A DNA stretch of 64,000 nucleotides from Metallyticus violacea (GCA_030762175.1 CM060831.1:28903001-28967000), one strand, 5' to 3'. Positions 11,344 to 24,029 are shown, counted from the first letter of the stretch. The notes: generated from the letters alone by a model not told the origin. Numbers and translations: made by a program.

Positions 11344-11744
11344 AACAGTGCAAGTTTTGTGTAAATAGTGTAAATATTGTAAACTTTTAGCAAAACCTCA
11401 AGGACTATAATACAGATTCTCGTGAACAACTTCACTTCAATAAATTTTCAGGACTTTATGGCGAGTTCTCATATTAGGCCCTTCGTTTAGTATTATTAAT
11501 ACATTTAATACATTTTTTGCGTGTCTAGGAGAGTATTAGTAATTGTTGTGCAGTGTGCAGGTATTTTAAATTTTTTTAAATAAAATTGGGCATTTTTGTA
11601 TTTTTCTAAACCAGTCCATGTTCATTTATTCATTTTTTAAATAGTGGTGGTAAGAAAGAAATACATACTTGCAAATAAAAAATATTTTGGACCCCCCTGG
11701 AAACTAATTTCTCAATACGTTTCTGGCTGCTCTATAAATCTGTG

Positions 11745-12095
11745 AAAAATTAAAAAAAATAACTTTTTAAAAAATATATCGTTTTATTTTTCAACATAAT
11801 CCCCTTTGAAATCAATAAATGTATACACTTATTCCTGTGATTTTGTGGTTTTTTGTTCCATCTATAAAAATGGATTTTTTTCAACTATGCAAAATACGCA
11901 TTTTATGGGAATATGTTTTGTGCCAGTCATTTCTTCATATTACGGAACAGAAAAAGTTCAAAGGAGCAAATCAAGGGAGTATATGGGATGAGAAAGATTT
12001 CATGCCTTAATCCAATTATTTTGAGGTCGCAATTGCAGATTTGTTGCAGAATGACAGTTCACACATCAGTTGAACACGGCTTCGTTTATTCAGCA
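11745..12095 (-). pseudogene. mariner transposase relic 2 (C-terminal)
   Basis: The minus strand near 11985-11930 reads PYTPLICSFELFLFRNMK, a decayed form of the mariner block PYSPDLAPSDFFLFPNLK. The 11780-11820 part (TTTATTTTTCAACATAATCCCC) is typical of the 3' part of this mariner group. It lies just right of the hAT element. Confidence 0.6.
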
Positions 12096-12099
12096 CTCC

Positions 12100-15000
12100 A
12101 TAAATTCATCAATTGTCAGATAGACATAAGAATGCATAAGTAATTAAATTATAACAATGAACAACAATAATATAATTATTTTAAGCTGAATCGATATATT
12201 AAATATCACTAAAAGTGCTCGCCCAAAATTTCATAACTTTATCATTAATTTGAAAGCCCTTCTACAGAATACGCCTTATTAAAAACATATCCAAATGCAG
12301 AGCAATTTGTACATACATAGCCATTCTTTAGTTTAAAGAAGGCTAAGTTTCCATATTGTTAAGGTCTATTGATTTATACAGTAAAAGGATTTGTTTGCTT
12401 CCTCCTGTTTCTCAATTAAAATTTTGGCCAAGAAAGAAGACATTTTTGTCCAATGAGGGGTGAACTTTTCTCTCCTATGAATTATCATTGTCAGTACCAT
12501 GAAAGTTTGTGCAAGTTTGCATTACATTATAATGCAGTTACTTTTTCTTGTAAACTATAAAACATTTCTCTTTTATGAATAAATTTCGTATTTACCCTTA
12601 TACATCTCTATGTCATTATTAATTTAAAATGCACATATTTTTGGTAACAGTGCATCTCTCCTTTTCCTCTTCTTCAAAATTGGGATTCGCGCGGGATTAA
12701 TGCGATAAAACGATATGCTTTATGACGTGCGTTTCTTACTTAAAAGTGTTCATCACTGCTTTAAATGCCCTGAACTTATTATGACATCTGTTGATAGGCA
12801 ATCATTTGCATCATTAGACACATACATTTTATCTTTTGTTAAACAGATGGGATGTAATCAAGCATCGCCCTTATCTACAATACGCCTCTTACTTTCCTTG
12901 TGCATTTGCGGGACACCTGGATCACCTCTAGCGACCCTATATGCCTAGGCAGTTTTTAGAATGCCATCTAGCGGAATCTTCCTTAACCTCTAGTAATGTC
13001 TATCTAGAGCTGCGCTGTTTAGCCAGTTTTTAGAACTAACTGTTTATAGTTTTGGAGGCTTCTGACAACTGAAACAGGCATTTGAACATTGCGTCGCGCA
13101 CGACTCGAACTACTGATTCTAAAATTTCATCGCTGCAGTTCACTTGCATACTTGACGTTACAACGTTACAAACACATCACAAAGTCAAGTCACTTGCACA
13201 AGCCATTAGTCCACGCTCGGCGTTTCTCACGCTTTATTCCACATAGCTTTACTCATAACCACTGCGTTTGCAACGTATTTATTTTTATGCTAACATCACC
13301 CTTTCATTTACAACCGCAAACCGTCACATCAAGTCATGCATTCTCTGTCTGGAATTATTCCTAAATTTTGGATAATGAAAACTATGGTAATTGCAATCGC
13401 TGTTCTGTAAAATTTCCTGGGGAAAAGGGTTACATACCACTTTAGCAATGGGACAATATTTTAAACCCAAATATTTATCCTAATTGTATATACTAAATTT
13501 AGCCCTAGGCCCACTGTGTAACAAAATATAGCATTTGACATATTTTAGAATGTAATGAAACATAACATTGGAGAGTAAATGATACATAAAATGTGGAAAG
13601 CTATCAATAGATGTTGTAGGAAAAGAAGTCGTATAGCCAAACAATGAAAAATATTAAAGTGCACAGGAAAATTATTTAGGAAAATGAAGACATAGTAGAT
13701 AAGGGGGGAAAAAATCAATATAATATTTAAGAAAGATAAGTAATGAGGAATAACAAATCCATTATATTAATAACTAGGGTGTTGATGCAGATTGGAGTTC
13801 AAATAATGTAACTGCAAATTGAGAAATAGATTTCAATCAAGTAATTGTATTATTCTAACTTATTATTAATTGTTCTTAATTTAAAATTTCTATATTTGCA
13901 ACCGAACAGTTAACAATACATAACTAATATAGTTAACAGTATTTTTGAAATGTAAACAACAGTTAAAGTTAGCTGTTGGACATCAAGGATAGTTGACTGT
14001 TCTACTGAAGTGTTGCCATGTTATCACTTGAAAAAATAACCTTTCTATGTTTTATAATCAGAAGATAGTATAAAGTTTCTAAATGTAATCACATTTCTTT
14101 ATTAATATACATAATGCATCTTTTAATCATAAAAGTCACACAGGAATTGCATAAGCTAAGCAAACTCCGCAGCAGCTTGAATAACTTTAGGGGGAAAAAA
14201 TTAGAATTCTTGCAATCTATAAGTAATATAAAAGAAAAACATTTTTAGAATTATTATTCAGATTAAACCACAAAAATAATGGTACACTATTAATTAAATG
14301 AAATTATATGAACACTAACAGATAAAAATACTGTGTTTTTTTTTTTTAAAACATTTTTAAATGTAACCATGTTTATGAACTGATCCCTTGATATTGTCTT
14401 TACATTCACTAAAATAGAGAAAATTATAGAAAGTTTCAAGTTATATTGCATTTATGATGTTCATATTTTTCAATAAAAAAATATTAATATTTAAAAACAA
14501 TTACAATGAACTAAGCAAATATACACAATCAACAATATATAATAAAAATTCCAATGATTTTCACTGGCTTTGAAATTTAATTTAAAAATGTTATTGTAAT
14601 AAAAAAATGTAAGAAAATGTTTTTTGAAGATTATTACAGAGTGCTTTTACATACAAATATAACTCTCAAGCACATATTAGATTATTATTTCACAATTCTT
14701 ATCATCAGGTAAAATAAAAAATATATGCATATTTTTTGTAAAATATATTTGTAAAATATAAAATATATACATCATTATAAATGCAGTTAATATGCTAAAT
14801 TAATTTGTCCTTTTATTTTAAAACAATAGAGAGAAAATAAAATGTACATGTGATTTTAAATTTCAGTTTTCAAGTATACTCCTAAAGGTTCAATTTCCTT
14901 AATTTTCAGAAACTATTTTTCTTATTTTATTTAAATGGTATATAACAAATTTTGCTGTGAAGAAACAAATATTCATGCCGCTAGAGCTATTTTTAAATTT

Positions 15001-15780
15001 TGGGTTTCGAGTAAACCCACACTTCTAATGACCTGATTTTTAGAAACTATTGTTCCTATTTTATTTCAAAGACGTATACCAAGTTTTATAGAGAAAAAAC
15101 AAAAATTGCAGTTGCTAGAGTTTTTAAATTTTACTTTAACTCCCACTCCTAACGGCCTGATTGCCTTCGTTTTCAGAAATTATTTTTATTAATTTATTTT
15201 AATAAAATAGTGAGTTTCATTCAGAAAAAACAAAATTCAAGCCACTAGAGCAATTTCTATTTTTTCCCCCCTCAATTTTTGCTTTAGGCTAACCCCACTT
15301 CCAATGGTCCAATTTTGCTGGTTAAGAACTCGAGGATTGATTGGTGATTAATGGTTATATGCTGAGTTTTGTTGAGGGAAGAGTGGTGGGAGAGAAAGAA
15401 TGAGAAGGGGAAAAAAAGATAGTGTTAACACATATTCGGTATATACCATTTAATTTTTTTTTATTGTCATTGTCGTTTTTAATGCCTGACAGGATCAATG
15501 GAAATTTTTCAAAATTTTTATAAAGAGATCTATTTCCACTGTTCATGCACTACCTAATAGAAAGAATAGAAAAGTAATGGAAGGGAAGAAAAAATATTAC
15601 AGCACAAAAATTAATATATTTCAGCAATGTTTTACTTGCGAAGTTATTTTTCTCTATATTTTACATTTTATGCCAAAAAGAAAATAATCTTGCATAAATT
15701 TGCCAATATCTCTGATGCCTTATGAGTATCTGTATAAAATCTATAAACTCAAGTGCTAAACAGTTCTATCTTTCTGAAAA
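12100..15780. other. unassigned AT-rich DNA
   Basis: No gene or repeat family recognised. A less AT-rich block at about 12660-13370 includes a 91-codon open frame (13089-13364, plus) without recognisable similarity. The remainder is very AT-rich. Confidence 0.4.
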
Positions 15781-15789
15781 CTACTTATG

Positions 15790-15795
15790 TTTATT
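15790..15795 (-). terminator. candidate poly(A) signal
   Basis: AATAAA on the minus strand about 120 bp after the stop codon of the exon at 15917-16226, a normal distance for a 3' UTR. Confidence 0.5.
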
Positions 15796-15916
15796 CACTA
15801 AATCATAATTTTTAGCTTATAATCTACTTTAATGAATGATATTTCCATAATCTCTTTACTTTCTTCAGATTCTAAATATTTTCAGCTTCAACAACATAAA
15901 AAACTGCAATTAAATA

Positions 15917-16226
15917 TTAGAAAATCTGATTAATAACATTTTCCAAGTTCACATTAGAGTGTAGTTCACATACAAGTTCTGCCATTCTCATAAGTGCTCC
16001 CATGGTATCACCCACCATAGTAGACAATGTTTCCATTTTTTCTCCGTATTTTTCTTCTTTAATGGATGACAGTTCCTTTTCTAGTGCCTCTATATTTGCA
16101 GCCAGCTTTTTGATATCCTTACTATCATCATCATCATCATCTAAGAGTTGATTACTGTTTATGGCATCACTTTCATGTTCCTTTGGGTCACTTTTGCCAT
16201 GTCCAAATAGCTTTCTAATGCAGCAG
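15917..16226 (-). CDS. terminal coding exon of an unrecognised gene
   Basis: Open from a good acceptor (pyrimidine-rich tract ending TTTTATTTTAG; AG at 16228-16227) to a TAA stop at 15919-15917: 1 base plus 102 codons plus stop. The peptide starts CCIRKLFGHGKSDPKEHESD. It then has a run of six Asp, a heptad-rich coiled-coil-like stretch (IKKLAANIEALEKELSSIKE), and ends NLENVINQIF. Evidence that it is real: an uninterrupted frame in AT-rich DNA, splice acceptor, codon-like composition, a poly(A) signal downstream, and phase compatibility with the exon at 25657-25807. I do not recognise the protein. It would be missed by ORF callers that need a long Met-initiated frame. Confidence 0.6.
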
Positions 16227-16462
16227 CTAAAATAAAAATAGCATAGATTTTAACAACCAAAATGCCATAAACTACATAAATGTTGATATAATGTGTAAAA
16301 AGTTTCCAAAATATTCTCATTTTATAATCAGCATTAGATGTAATGAATAAGCTGTTAAGTCTCTATTCTAAAATGACTTTACTGGCTTGGTATAGTAAAA
16401 ACAAAATGTCAGCAGATTTATAAAAAATCTATCACACTAAGAAATACTTGCATCACTAGTAA

Positions 16463-16515
16463 TTCTCTCTCTCTCTCTCTCACTCACACTCACGCGCGCG
16501 TGCACACACACACAC
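16463..16515. repeat. TC / CG / CA dinucleotide tract
   Basis: A (TC)n run passes into CACTCACAC, CGCGCGCG and (CA)n. The alternating purine-pyrimidine part could adopt Z-DNA. Confidence 0.9.
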
Positions 16516-16749
16516 AAAAACCAGAAATACTGATAGCCATTAAAGAGAAAATACATGTTAAATCAAGCATTTTCTTTGGTATGCTGAATAAATAACAAGT
16601 ACATCTTCTAACTAAAGAACTAGTTTCACATACAATTCTCATGAATATATGCATCTATAACACAGATGCTTTTTTTTTTTAACTTTTAAATGATTTCACT
16701 CTGTTAGTTTGGTACTGTGATTAAACATTTTTATGTGGAGTAGAAGGCC

Positions 16750-16848
16750 ATTCAGATCAAATCTGAATTGGATGAAGTTAATTGAGATTCAGCATTGGTG
16801 CTGAATGCTATTTCTGGGTAAATGCATTTAAACATGGCTGTAAATGCA
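16750..16848. repeat. three consecutive 8-bp stem-loops
   Basis: Perfect 8-bp stems at 16750-16757/16761-16768, 16787-16794/16799-16806 and 16823-16830/16841-16848, with loops of 3, 4 and 10 bases. The first two share ATTCAG...CTGAAT. Confidence 0.6.
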
Positions 16849-17395
16849 CTGAAGATGAATAGTACTTCAGACATGCAATTTAGGTGATCATGGAAATCTA
16901 TGGAAAAAATAGCTATGGTATCATAAATAGCTGAGTGAAATGCCTGAGATAGCTAAATCTATAGTGATACTACATGCATGGAAAATATATGCTACTGTGC
17001 AATGTTTCGGACACCGAGACCAATATAATGCCATAATTTTTACGATTTGCTTGCAGGGGTTGTTGCATGCTCAGAAGTGTTAATATTCTCTTTATATTGT
17101 TCTTTATTTTATCTATTTTATTAATTCCAGATCTTCTAATTCACAATCAAAAGGAATATAGTGGGTACCGGGACATGTGACCTTTGGTCCTCAAGAGCAA
17201 TTGCTGTTAGCCATTTGTTTAGGATATGTAAGCTGACATAACAGCTTACTTGGGTTCTGAGAGTATATTCCTTTTACTGTTGTCTGACCTACAACAAACA
17301 GAGAATTCTCAATATTACCCAGAAAAAGATACAGTTTCTGAGGAAACAAAAGAATTGTCCCTCCACATGTAGTTGACTATTATAATCGGTGCAGT

Positions 17396-17470
17396 CAGTG
17401 GCAGTTCGCCTAAAGGGCACAGGGGCATGTGCCCTCCCTTTAATTTTGAATCATAAAACCCTTTAAATAA
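17396..17470 (+). mobile_element. possible hAT left terminus
   Basis: CAGTGGCAGTTCGCC followed by AAAGGGCACAGGGGCATGTG and CCCTCCC resembles the left end of ZMYM-type hAT elements of insects. No right end or transposase was found. Confidence 0.3.
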
Positions 17471-17819
17471 TTTCTGCATAAATTGTCAACTCAAAAAAAG
17501 ATTATAAAATTTCATAGACACAAACCCTAAATGTTTCATATTGTAGTATACAATAGAAGTGTGCGGCTTATATGGCTTCTACAAATGCAGGCAACTTGTC
17601 TTTGTCTTTGGAGGGAACAGGCCAGGGCACATTCTCCTTTGTCCAGCCTTAGCAGGGAAGAATATTTTGATTTAAAAAGAGGGTTATGAAGCTGGTGAGA
17701 GGCATGTTGCAGTGAAGCTTTATGAACAGTACACAAAATCTGCAGATTTTCCTTGCATATGAGCACTGAGCCCATCCCCTCTATTGTAGCATGTGTAAGA
17801 GGAGCTTCCCTAAACAATT

Positions 17820-19150
17820 TGTTGTCAGGTCAATACTATTATTTTCCATCAGCTATTTGCTCTTTTGTGTCAATGGCTTACAAGGAATCTAAACCATATG
17901 AACTCTTAACTCAACTAATGTACCCTTAAATAACATTATGTTTTACAAATAACCAGCATTATCGTAAATATGAGTATACTTGAATAGTGAGAAGAGGCTT
18001 ATGATTAAACCAACAATTTTGGTACTTCTGCCTTCCTGTTCAATATCTATGGGATGAAAACTTACCAGCCAGTGTGGCCTATTTATTGCAGCCTTTGACG
18101 TTACATTTTACTATGTTTATAAAACAGTCTCAAAAAACAAAAAAAGGAACAACAACAACACACACACAATGATGTTATAGACAGTACTATTATTTAAATA
18201 TACTGCTACATCCTAAGTATTGATATTTATTGCTGACATTTATTCTTGTTTCTGAACAAGAGCACACAGTGAAACTATTAACAAAGATCTGAAATGCATT
18301 AGAAACATAAGTGAAGGAGAATGATTTATTTTACTAAGCAAATATCTTATATCAAATAAAAATTGAATACCAGTACATAAAATCGCTTTTATATTTTCGA
18401 GAAAAGTTGTATTGTTTTGCTTTTTTTTGTTTTGTTTGCTTGGCAGTACTAATATAATAAGAGTCATCTAGTACAAGAGTTTTGTCCACATTTCCAGTAA
18501 AATGATCTGTTTAGTACAATCGTAAGAAGGCAAAGCTTTTATTAGTAACATTAACTCATTTAATGTATTTTTGAATAATTCACAATTTTTATGGCCATTG
18601 CCTTGACATTTAAAGAAATGGCTCCATGGAAATCCAGCGTTACAGTGAGCCATTCTCTGCAAGGTCAGGATCAGGAAAGTATGTAATGTTACACAATATT
18701 TAAATATGTATATAAGAAAAATGTACTGTCATATAATATTGCTGATTCAGCCAACATGGCTACTGATGTATAACAAAGTTCTGAAGCAAAAGTAATGAAA
18801 GAAAGCAGAGATGCTATCAAAACCAAGGGATGTTCAGAAAGGAATAACAAGTGAAAGTAAAAAAGAATACAAGTAAGGAATTTAAGAGGGTCATACACAA
18901 CATTTAATTCATGAATTTTTATACTATTAGGAAGGTATACCTACCATTAGCAAGTTCAACAATGGACTTATATTTGAATGTGGAAGAGAAAACCTCAGAG
19001 TCCAAATAAAAATTTAAGATTCAAATGGAAGAAGTTTTATTCAAGTGACTAGTTACTCAAATGCCCCCATATCTTTCACCAGCTTCATTACTAGTTAATG
19101 GATAATGCTAATTATTCCACAGTGCAATAGTCAGTCCATCACTGATCACT
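17820..19150. other. intronic/intergenic DNA, nothing recognised
   Basis: AT-rich, no supported feature. If the two minus-strand exons (15917-16226 and 25657-25807) belong together, this is intron. Confidence 0.4.
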
Positions 19151-19156
19151 TCCAGG

Positions 19157-19441
19157 GACCGCCATGAGTGGCCGAGGTTGTTAAGATGCAGATTTGTGAG
19201 CGGGAGATCTGGGGTTCGAATCCTGCCAGGACTGCCTTCCCTGACTGAGGTTTTTTCTCGGTTTTGTTCAGTCCTTATAAATGACAAATGTTGCAGCCCT
19301 AAATTTAGGTCTGGAATGTTTCCTTCCTAAAATAAAAAAAAATCCTTTCCTAATTTATCATTTCATCTTATTTACCATCAGTGCCCATGGCCTCTGGTGC
19401 CTCAGTAGCAAACACAGTCATTAAACGCTATTAATAAAAAA
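19157..19441 (+). mobile_element. SINE-B full-length copy (plus)
   Basis: tRNA-like head GACCGCCATGAGTGGCCGAG, box B GGGTTCGAATCCTGCC, body (CCTTATAAATGACAAATGTT) and 3' end (TGCCTCAGTAGCAAAC...ATTAATAAAAAAAA). No TSD found. Confidence 0.9.
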
Positions 19442-20049
19442 AACATATAAATAACCCAGGAGCCCAGCTCATTGTAGATAACATAAACTGTATTTCTGTA
19501 TATGTAGCAACACTATAACAGTGTCAATTGATCAAGTGCATAACATCCTACACAAAAATAAGCAGTTGTAAGTACAACAACGATTGATGACTGTGAACCA
19601 CTGTCAAAGTGTAGTGTTCAGCAATGTTCAATCGCACTCTGCAGGACTTTTTGCATTGATTCATATCCATGCACAAAACTGGCTTTTCCATTATATATCC
19701 AAGTTGAAGTGGCACTCAAACTACTGATTAACAACCAGTGAAAGTGCACTGAAGAAGGCAAAGACTGTTTTGGCAAATGGGAAGGTGACAACTTTTAAAT
19801 TTTTTTTAATTATTGGTAGACTACTTGGTAAGGGTAACCATAACAGGACCTTTAATGCAGTATTGTTGGGTCTTTTTAAAAACAAACAAATAAAAAAGGC
19901 CAAAATTGGTGCACAAAATACTTATCACCAGATAACATGTTGTCCCACATCAACAGTTGCAATGACTTAAAATTGATTCCTCCTCCCCCCTATTCACCTA
20001 ACTTAGCCTCTAGCAACTTTCTCTGTTGCCAAGCTTAAATTTTCATTTT

Positions 20050-20400
20050 AAAAAAAAACCACACACTGAAAGATATGGTGATCCTGCAGGCCATATCATA
20101 TTGCCATCCTTTGGCAAAAAGCACTAGTAAAGCGGAAATCAACATTCTTGTCATGTGAGCTGCAGCTCCATCTTGATGAAAACAGTTCTATTCATTCACT
20201 GGATAATTATATAGGTCATTGCTGAGACCATTTCAAACAAACTGATGTACCATTGTAAAATTACAGAAATTACTCAGCCATGATTATCTTTATAAAAATA
20301 TGATGTAACTATTTCTTTTGATGACATAGTACACTACACTGTCACTTTTTCATGCATAACAGTAAAGGTGTAGAAAGTGTGAGGGTTGTCTGCACCCCAG
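20050..20400 (-). pseudogene. DDE transposase relic (Tc1/mariner-like)
   Basis: The minus strand reads KVTV-stop-CTMSSKEIVTSYFYKDNHG in one frame and CFHQDGAAAHMTRMLISALL in another. These match consecutive blocks (KVTVWCAV...GPYFFED...WFQQDGATAHTA) of an insect DDE transposase group related to Tc1/mariner. Frames are broken. The second catalytic Asp (QDGA) is still visible. Confidence 0.65.
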
Positions 20401-20586
20401 TGCCAGAATTTTTTTATTCATAACTATTTAAATGAAAATGCACTGCATCAGACACTCAAAAGTTTTTAGAAAACTTTTATCTTGGTTCTATTTTCCTAAT
20501 AAAATTACTTCATTTGCTGAAACCACACTCTTTCAACTAACTAAAGATGTAATTTGAGCCCATTTATCAATGCTTTTCTTCATATA

Positions 20587-20829
20587 GAGGTGCTCCTTTG
20601 AGGGGAATAAGTACAGAAGGCTCACCAGTATGGCTGCTGTCAGGTGATACTGTCAAGATCTCGCTGGCTAGCTGGGCATCAGGGATTTACCAACTGAGGA
20701 AACTTTAGGGAATCCACCTATATCTATGTTTCACCATCCCTAGCTTTGGTCAACCAATGTATCTTCATTGGTTCACCCGGAGGTGCTCCTTTGAGGGGCA
20801 TAGGTACAGAAGGCTCACCAGTGTGGCTG
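20587..20829 (+). repeat. 50-bp direct repeat, 193-bp period
   Basis: 20587-20636 and 20780-20829 match at 47 of 50 positions (GAGGTGCTCCTTTGAGGGG...). The spacer is more GC-rich than the surroundings. Origin unknown. Confidence 0.85.
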
Positions 20830-21070
20830 TAGTGTCAAAATATCCTTCATCATATCTTATGACCATGTGAATGTGTAAATCTGTTTTGATATTAATAACA
20901 ATAGTTTAGCATGCTTTTTTCTTCATGGCTGCTCACCTGCACGAATTCAAAAGTGGTGGGGAGCATCATACACATGCTTGGCAGAAGAAGAAAGGAGAAT
21001 ATCTGTGTTACTGCAATAATTACAATTGTAAACACTATTTTAGGGTAAATTTCTTACACAATTCACTTAC

Positions 21071-21166
21071 TGTTTTGGGTTAGGACATGTTTCAGGTACC
21101 AACATTAGTGGATCAGCAGCTAACAATGGGAACATTGGTTCCCAAAACATGTCCTAACCCAAAACA
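21071..21166. repeat. perfect 22-bp inverted repeat
   Basis: TGTTTTGGGTTAGGACATGT plus TT at 21071-21092 is the exact reverse complement of 21145-21166; the spacer is 52 bases. The arm contains GGGTTAGG, reminiscent of the insect telomere unit TTAGG, but only one unit. Confidence 0.9.
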
Positions 21167-21169
21167 CTA

Positions 21170-22600
21170 TTTTACTTGCAGCAGCAACTAACCAATACAC
21201 CCCTCCATTTCATTACTGAATGAGACACTCTTGACAACACTCCATAATGTACCAAGACCACTGTATAAAGTAATGACACTGGCCACAAACAAAAAAATGT
21301 AACTGCATTTATTCAAAAGACAAAACTGTGCGATGGAATTGTCTGATGAGGTACTGGTGAATAATGAAAAAACCAAAGTACCGGGTTATGCATTCAAATC
21401 ATGCTACACTTAATTCTAGGATTCTTGTGCAAAAGCAATCAAGCAGAAGTCTTGTCATGCAATCAGGAATATAAGGTAGTAATTAAATTGCAACTATGAC
21501 AACACTGAAAGGCACAAGAGATCAGCAAACATTACATTATATTGAGAACTTTTCAATATATAATTCTTGAGTATTGTTGTACTTTTGGTGACATATTCTA
21601 TATTAAATAATTTAACCCTAAGAAGTTATAGAACAGAATATTTATTTAACAAATCCTTATACAACTTTAAATCAAGCTCATTTAGTCACAATTTGCTTGT
21701 GCACAACTTTAACTATATACTATTCTACAATTATCTTAAGTATTATTAAATATTACATTACCATACTATACAAATAAATATTTTAATTTTCAATACTTCA
21801 ATCCAAAATTTTTCCATTTGATTAGCTTAGCCCAAAATTTCATCAGCACCGAACTACTTGAATATCCAGGGGACCAGGCTTTGATTCAACCAAAACATAT
21901 CATTTTAAATATTTTTATACTAAACAATTATTTAATCATTTAATTATAAATTATGCTAATAATTGTCTTGTTTATAAATTACCCAAATAACCCTAAATTA
22001 ACAAAAAAAATATCCAAAAAGTTAACATTTCCTTTATAATACTTCACCTAATCAACCAATTCACAAATAACTAATGAATTCCCATAGGGACTCCAATAGT
22101 CTCTAACATAGTTATCTAGCTTACTGGGCTCTATTTTCCCTTTAAGTCTACTATGTAATAATCTTTCTTACACTCATGATCTTGCTTACTAATTTTCCTT
22201 TATATTCTTTATGCTTTACCTAAATACTTTTTTATTTCCTATATATTCTTTTTTGATTTCACACATATCTGTTTCCTTCTAATTTTTCTTGGCAAATCAG
22301 AGTATTTCTTCATTTCTAGTTTTCCTCTAAAATTTTTGATTACTTCACATTCTAGTAATTTTTATTCTTTTGGTTACAAAGTGAACATTTTTCTAAATTC
22401 CCCTTACTCTTAACCCTTTCAATTCCATCCTCCTCTTTCTAGTAAAAATCTTCTCTTGCTGACTTATTATAATGTTCAACATTATCTTCTCTAATCCCCA
22501 TTATTTCATTTTCGATAAAATTTTGGAATTAAATTTGGCTAATATATCTTGCCTTTAAAGATCTTCAATTCTTGCCCTAATTTCTTTCCAGAAACCACTT
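21170..22600. other. intronic/intergenic DNA, nothing recognised
   Basis: AT-rich; the right part (22100-22600) may hold the eroded 3' part of the LINE-B relic, but I could not confirm it. Confidence 0.4.
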
Positions 22601-22639
22601 TCTAACGATTCTCTAGCTCTCCCAATTTCAAAAAACCAA

Positions 22640-23880
22640 TTTTTTCCAAATTTTTCTCAATCCTATTGAACCTAGTTTCTCGTAGATTTAAACTTTTTAT
22701 TACAAAAATTCCTATGACACATATTCACATTTGTCCACCCCTTCTATACACCCCAAATCTCTACTACATAAAGCATCCTAACCTCAACTACTGCCAGATA
22801 TACTCTTTCCATTTTATTTGCATCCCTGATATTTTTTCTAAACATGCTTTTATGGCTTTCAAGAAGAGTTTTCCTTTGGCTAGTATCCTTTTCTTCTGCT
22901 CACTCCATTCACCATTACTATTTAATCTTATTCCCAGATAATCAAATTTATTTACCATCCCAATTTCTCTTTCCTTGCCAAAACCATTTCTCATTAAAAA
23001 TTAAAATGTAAATTGGAACTTGCATAGTGAAGCCAATCCATGTAATTGATATTATTGTGTGATTTAGTTGAATTGCCCACTCTTAATGCTTCATAATGTA
23101 TAGAACTAAATGTTCTGGAAACCAGTTCTATACATTATCGTGTAGTTCAACTACATCATACAACAATATCAACCATTTCTCATCTTTCCTCAACTTGCAT
23201 CCCTTCTTAAATACCATAATTTTTAATTTATTTATATTAATTCTTACACTCCATTTCCTATAAAACTTATCTAGTACTTCAATTAATTTCAACACACCCA
23301 CATTGGTTATTGATCCTGCTAGAATATCATCCACAAATAGCAAATCATGTATTTCTTTGTTATTAATTACTGGATCATGTCCATTTGCCTTATTGATTGC
23401 CTCTAAAATATTATCAATGAACAAATTAAACAGTATTTGTTAAATTATTGAAGCTATTTACAGCGAAGGTCTTGTATATTGATTGATACACTGTGGATAA
23501 TTTTTATACACTTCACTTACATACAATAAACAGTACCAGACTTAGCTTACAGCCTTGCCTTAGCCCTAAATTATTTTGAAAAGTTTGGGTCAGTTTATTA
23601 TTTGAATTCTTTATGCAAAAACCATTATCAGTATATATTCTTTGTAATATTCTTATAAACCTGTTACTTATTCCCTTCCTATTCAATTTGGTTCACAGTG
23701 ATTTCAAAATTTGCAAACATATATAACCTCCCTCTTTTTGTTGCTAAATATTTCATTACCATTGCAACTATCATAAAAATAGCATCTATTGTTCTCTTAT
23801 TCTTCCTAAAACCTGCTTGAAATTCTGATAAGTTACCGTCTTCTTCTGCTCATTTTTGGAGAAGTATTAAGAAACATTTA
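22640..23880 (-). pseudogene. LINE-B reverse transcriptase relic
   Basis: The minus strand carries reverse transcriptase blocks in order: QAGFRKNKRTIDAIFMI near 23825 (finger motif), GLRQGCKLSLVLF near 23550 (motif B region), LFVDDILAGSITNVG near 23350-23300 (catalytic YADD box as FVDD), then VNKFDYLGIRLNSNGEWS near 22950 (thumb). Stops and frameshifts separate them. A 15-bp perfect inverted repeat (23093-23107/23124-23138) interrupts the frame. A different family from LINE-A. Confidence 0.8.
23093..23138. repeat. perfect 15-bp inverted repeat
   Basis: ATAATGTATAGAACT and its exact reverse complement, spacer 16 bases, at the point where the LINE-B frame is interrupted. Confidence 0.85.
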
Positions 23881-24029
23881 TTGCTATTTCATTTTGCAGT
23901 TACTGATAACAATTAACAATATGAGAGTAACTCCAAAAGTTTTTAGCAGCAGTCACAAATATTTTTCAGTTTAGTTGTTAACTCTTACAGCTTTTCAAAG
24001 TATTGACCAATATGGCATATACACTTTTG

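Larger units (their letters stand above)
9449..11725 (+). mobile_element. decayed hAT DNA transposon
   Basis: A 2.28-kb element. The left terminus is TAAGGACGTATT (9449-9460); the right terminus, reverse complemented, is CAGAAACGTATT (11725-11714). These are aligned 12-bp terminal repeats of the CAGxxxCGTATT type, and the four differences are all transitions. Flanks are GCTGCTCA (9441-9448) and GCTGCTCT (11726-11733), an 8-bp target duplication with 7 matches, the length expected for hAT. A subterminal G-run followed by CTGGACCCCCC at the left is mirrored by TGGACCCCCC at the right. Inside are a transposase remnant and a nested SINE-B. Confidence 0.82.

Noticed and set aside
21075..21090. Telomere-type TTAGG repeat
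   Set aside because: Only one unit in each arm of an inverted repeat, not an array.
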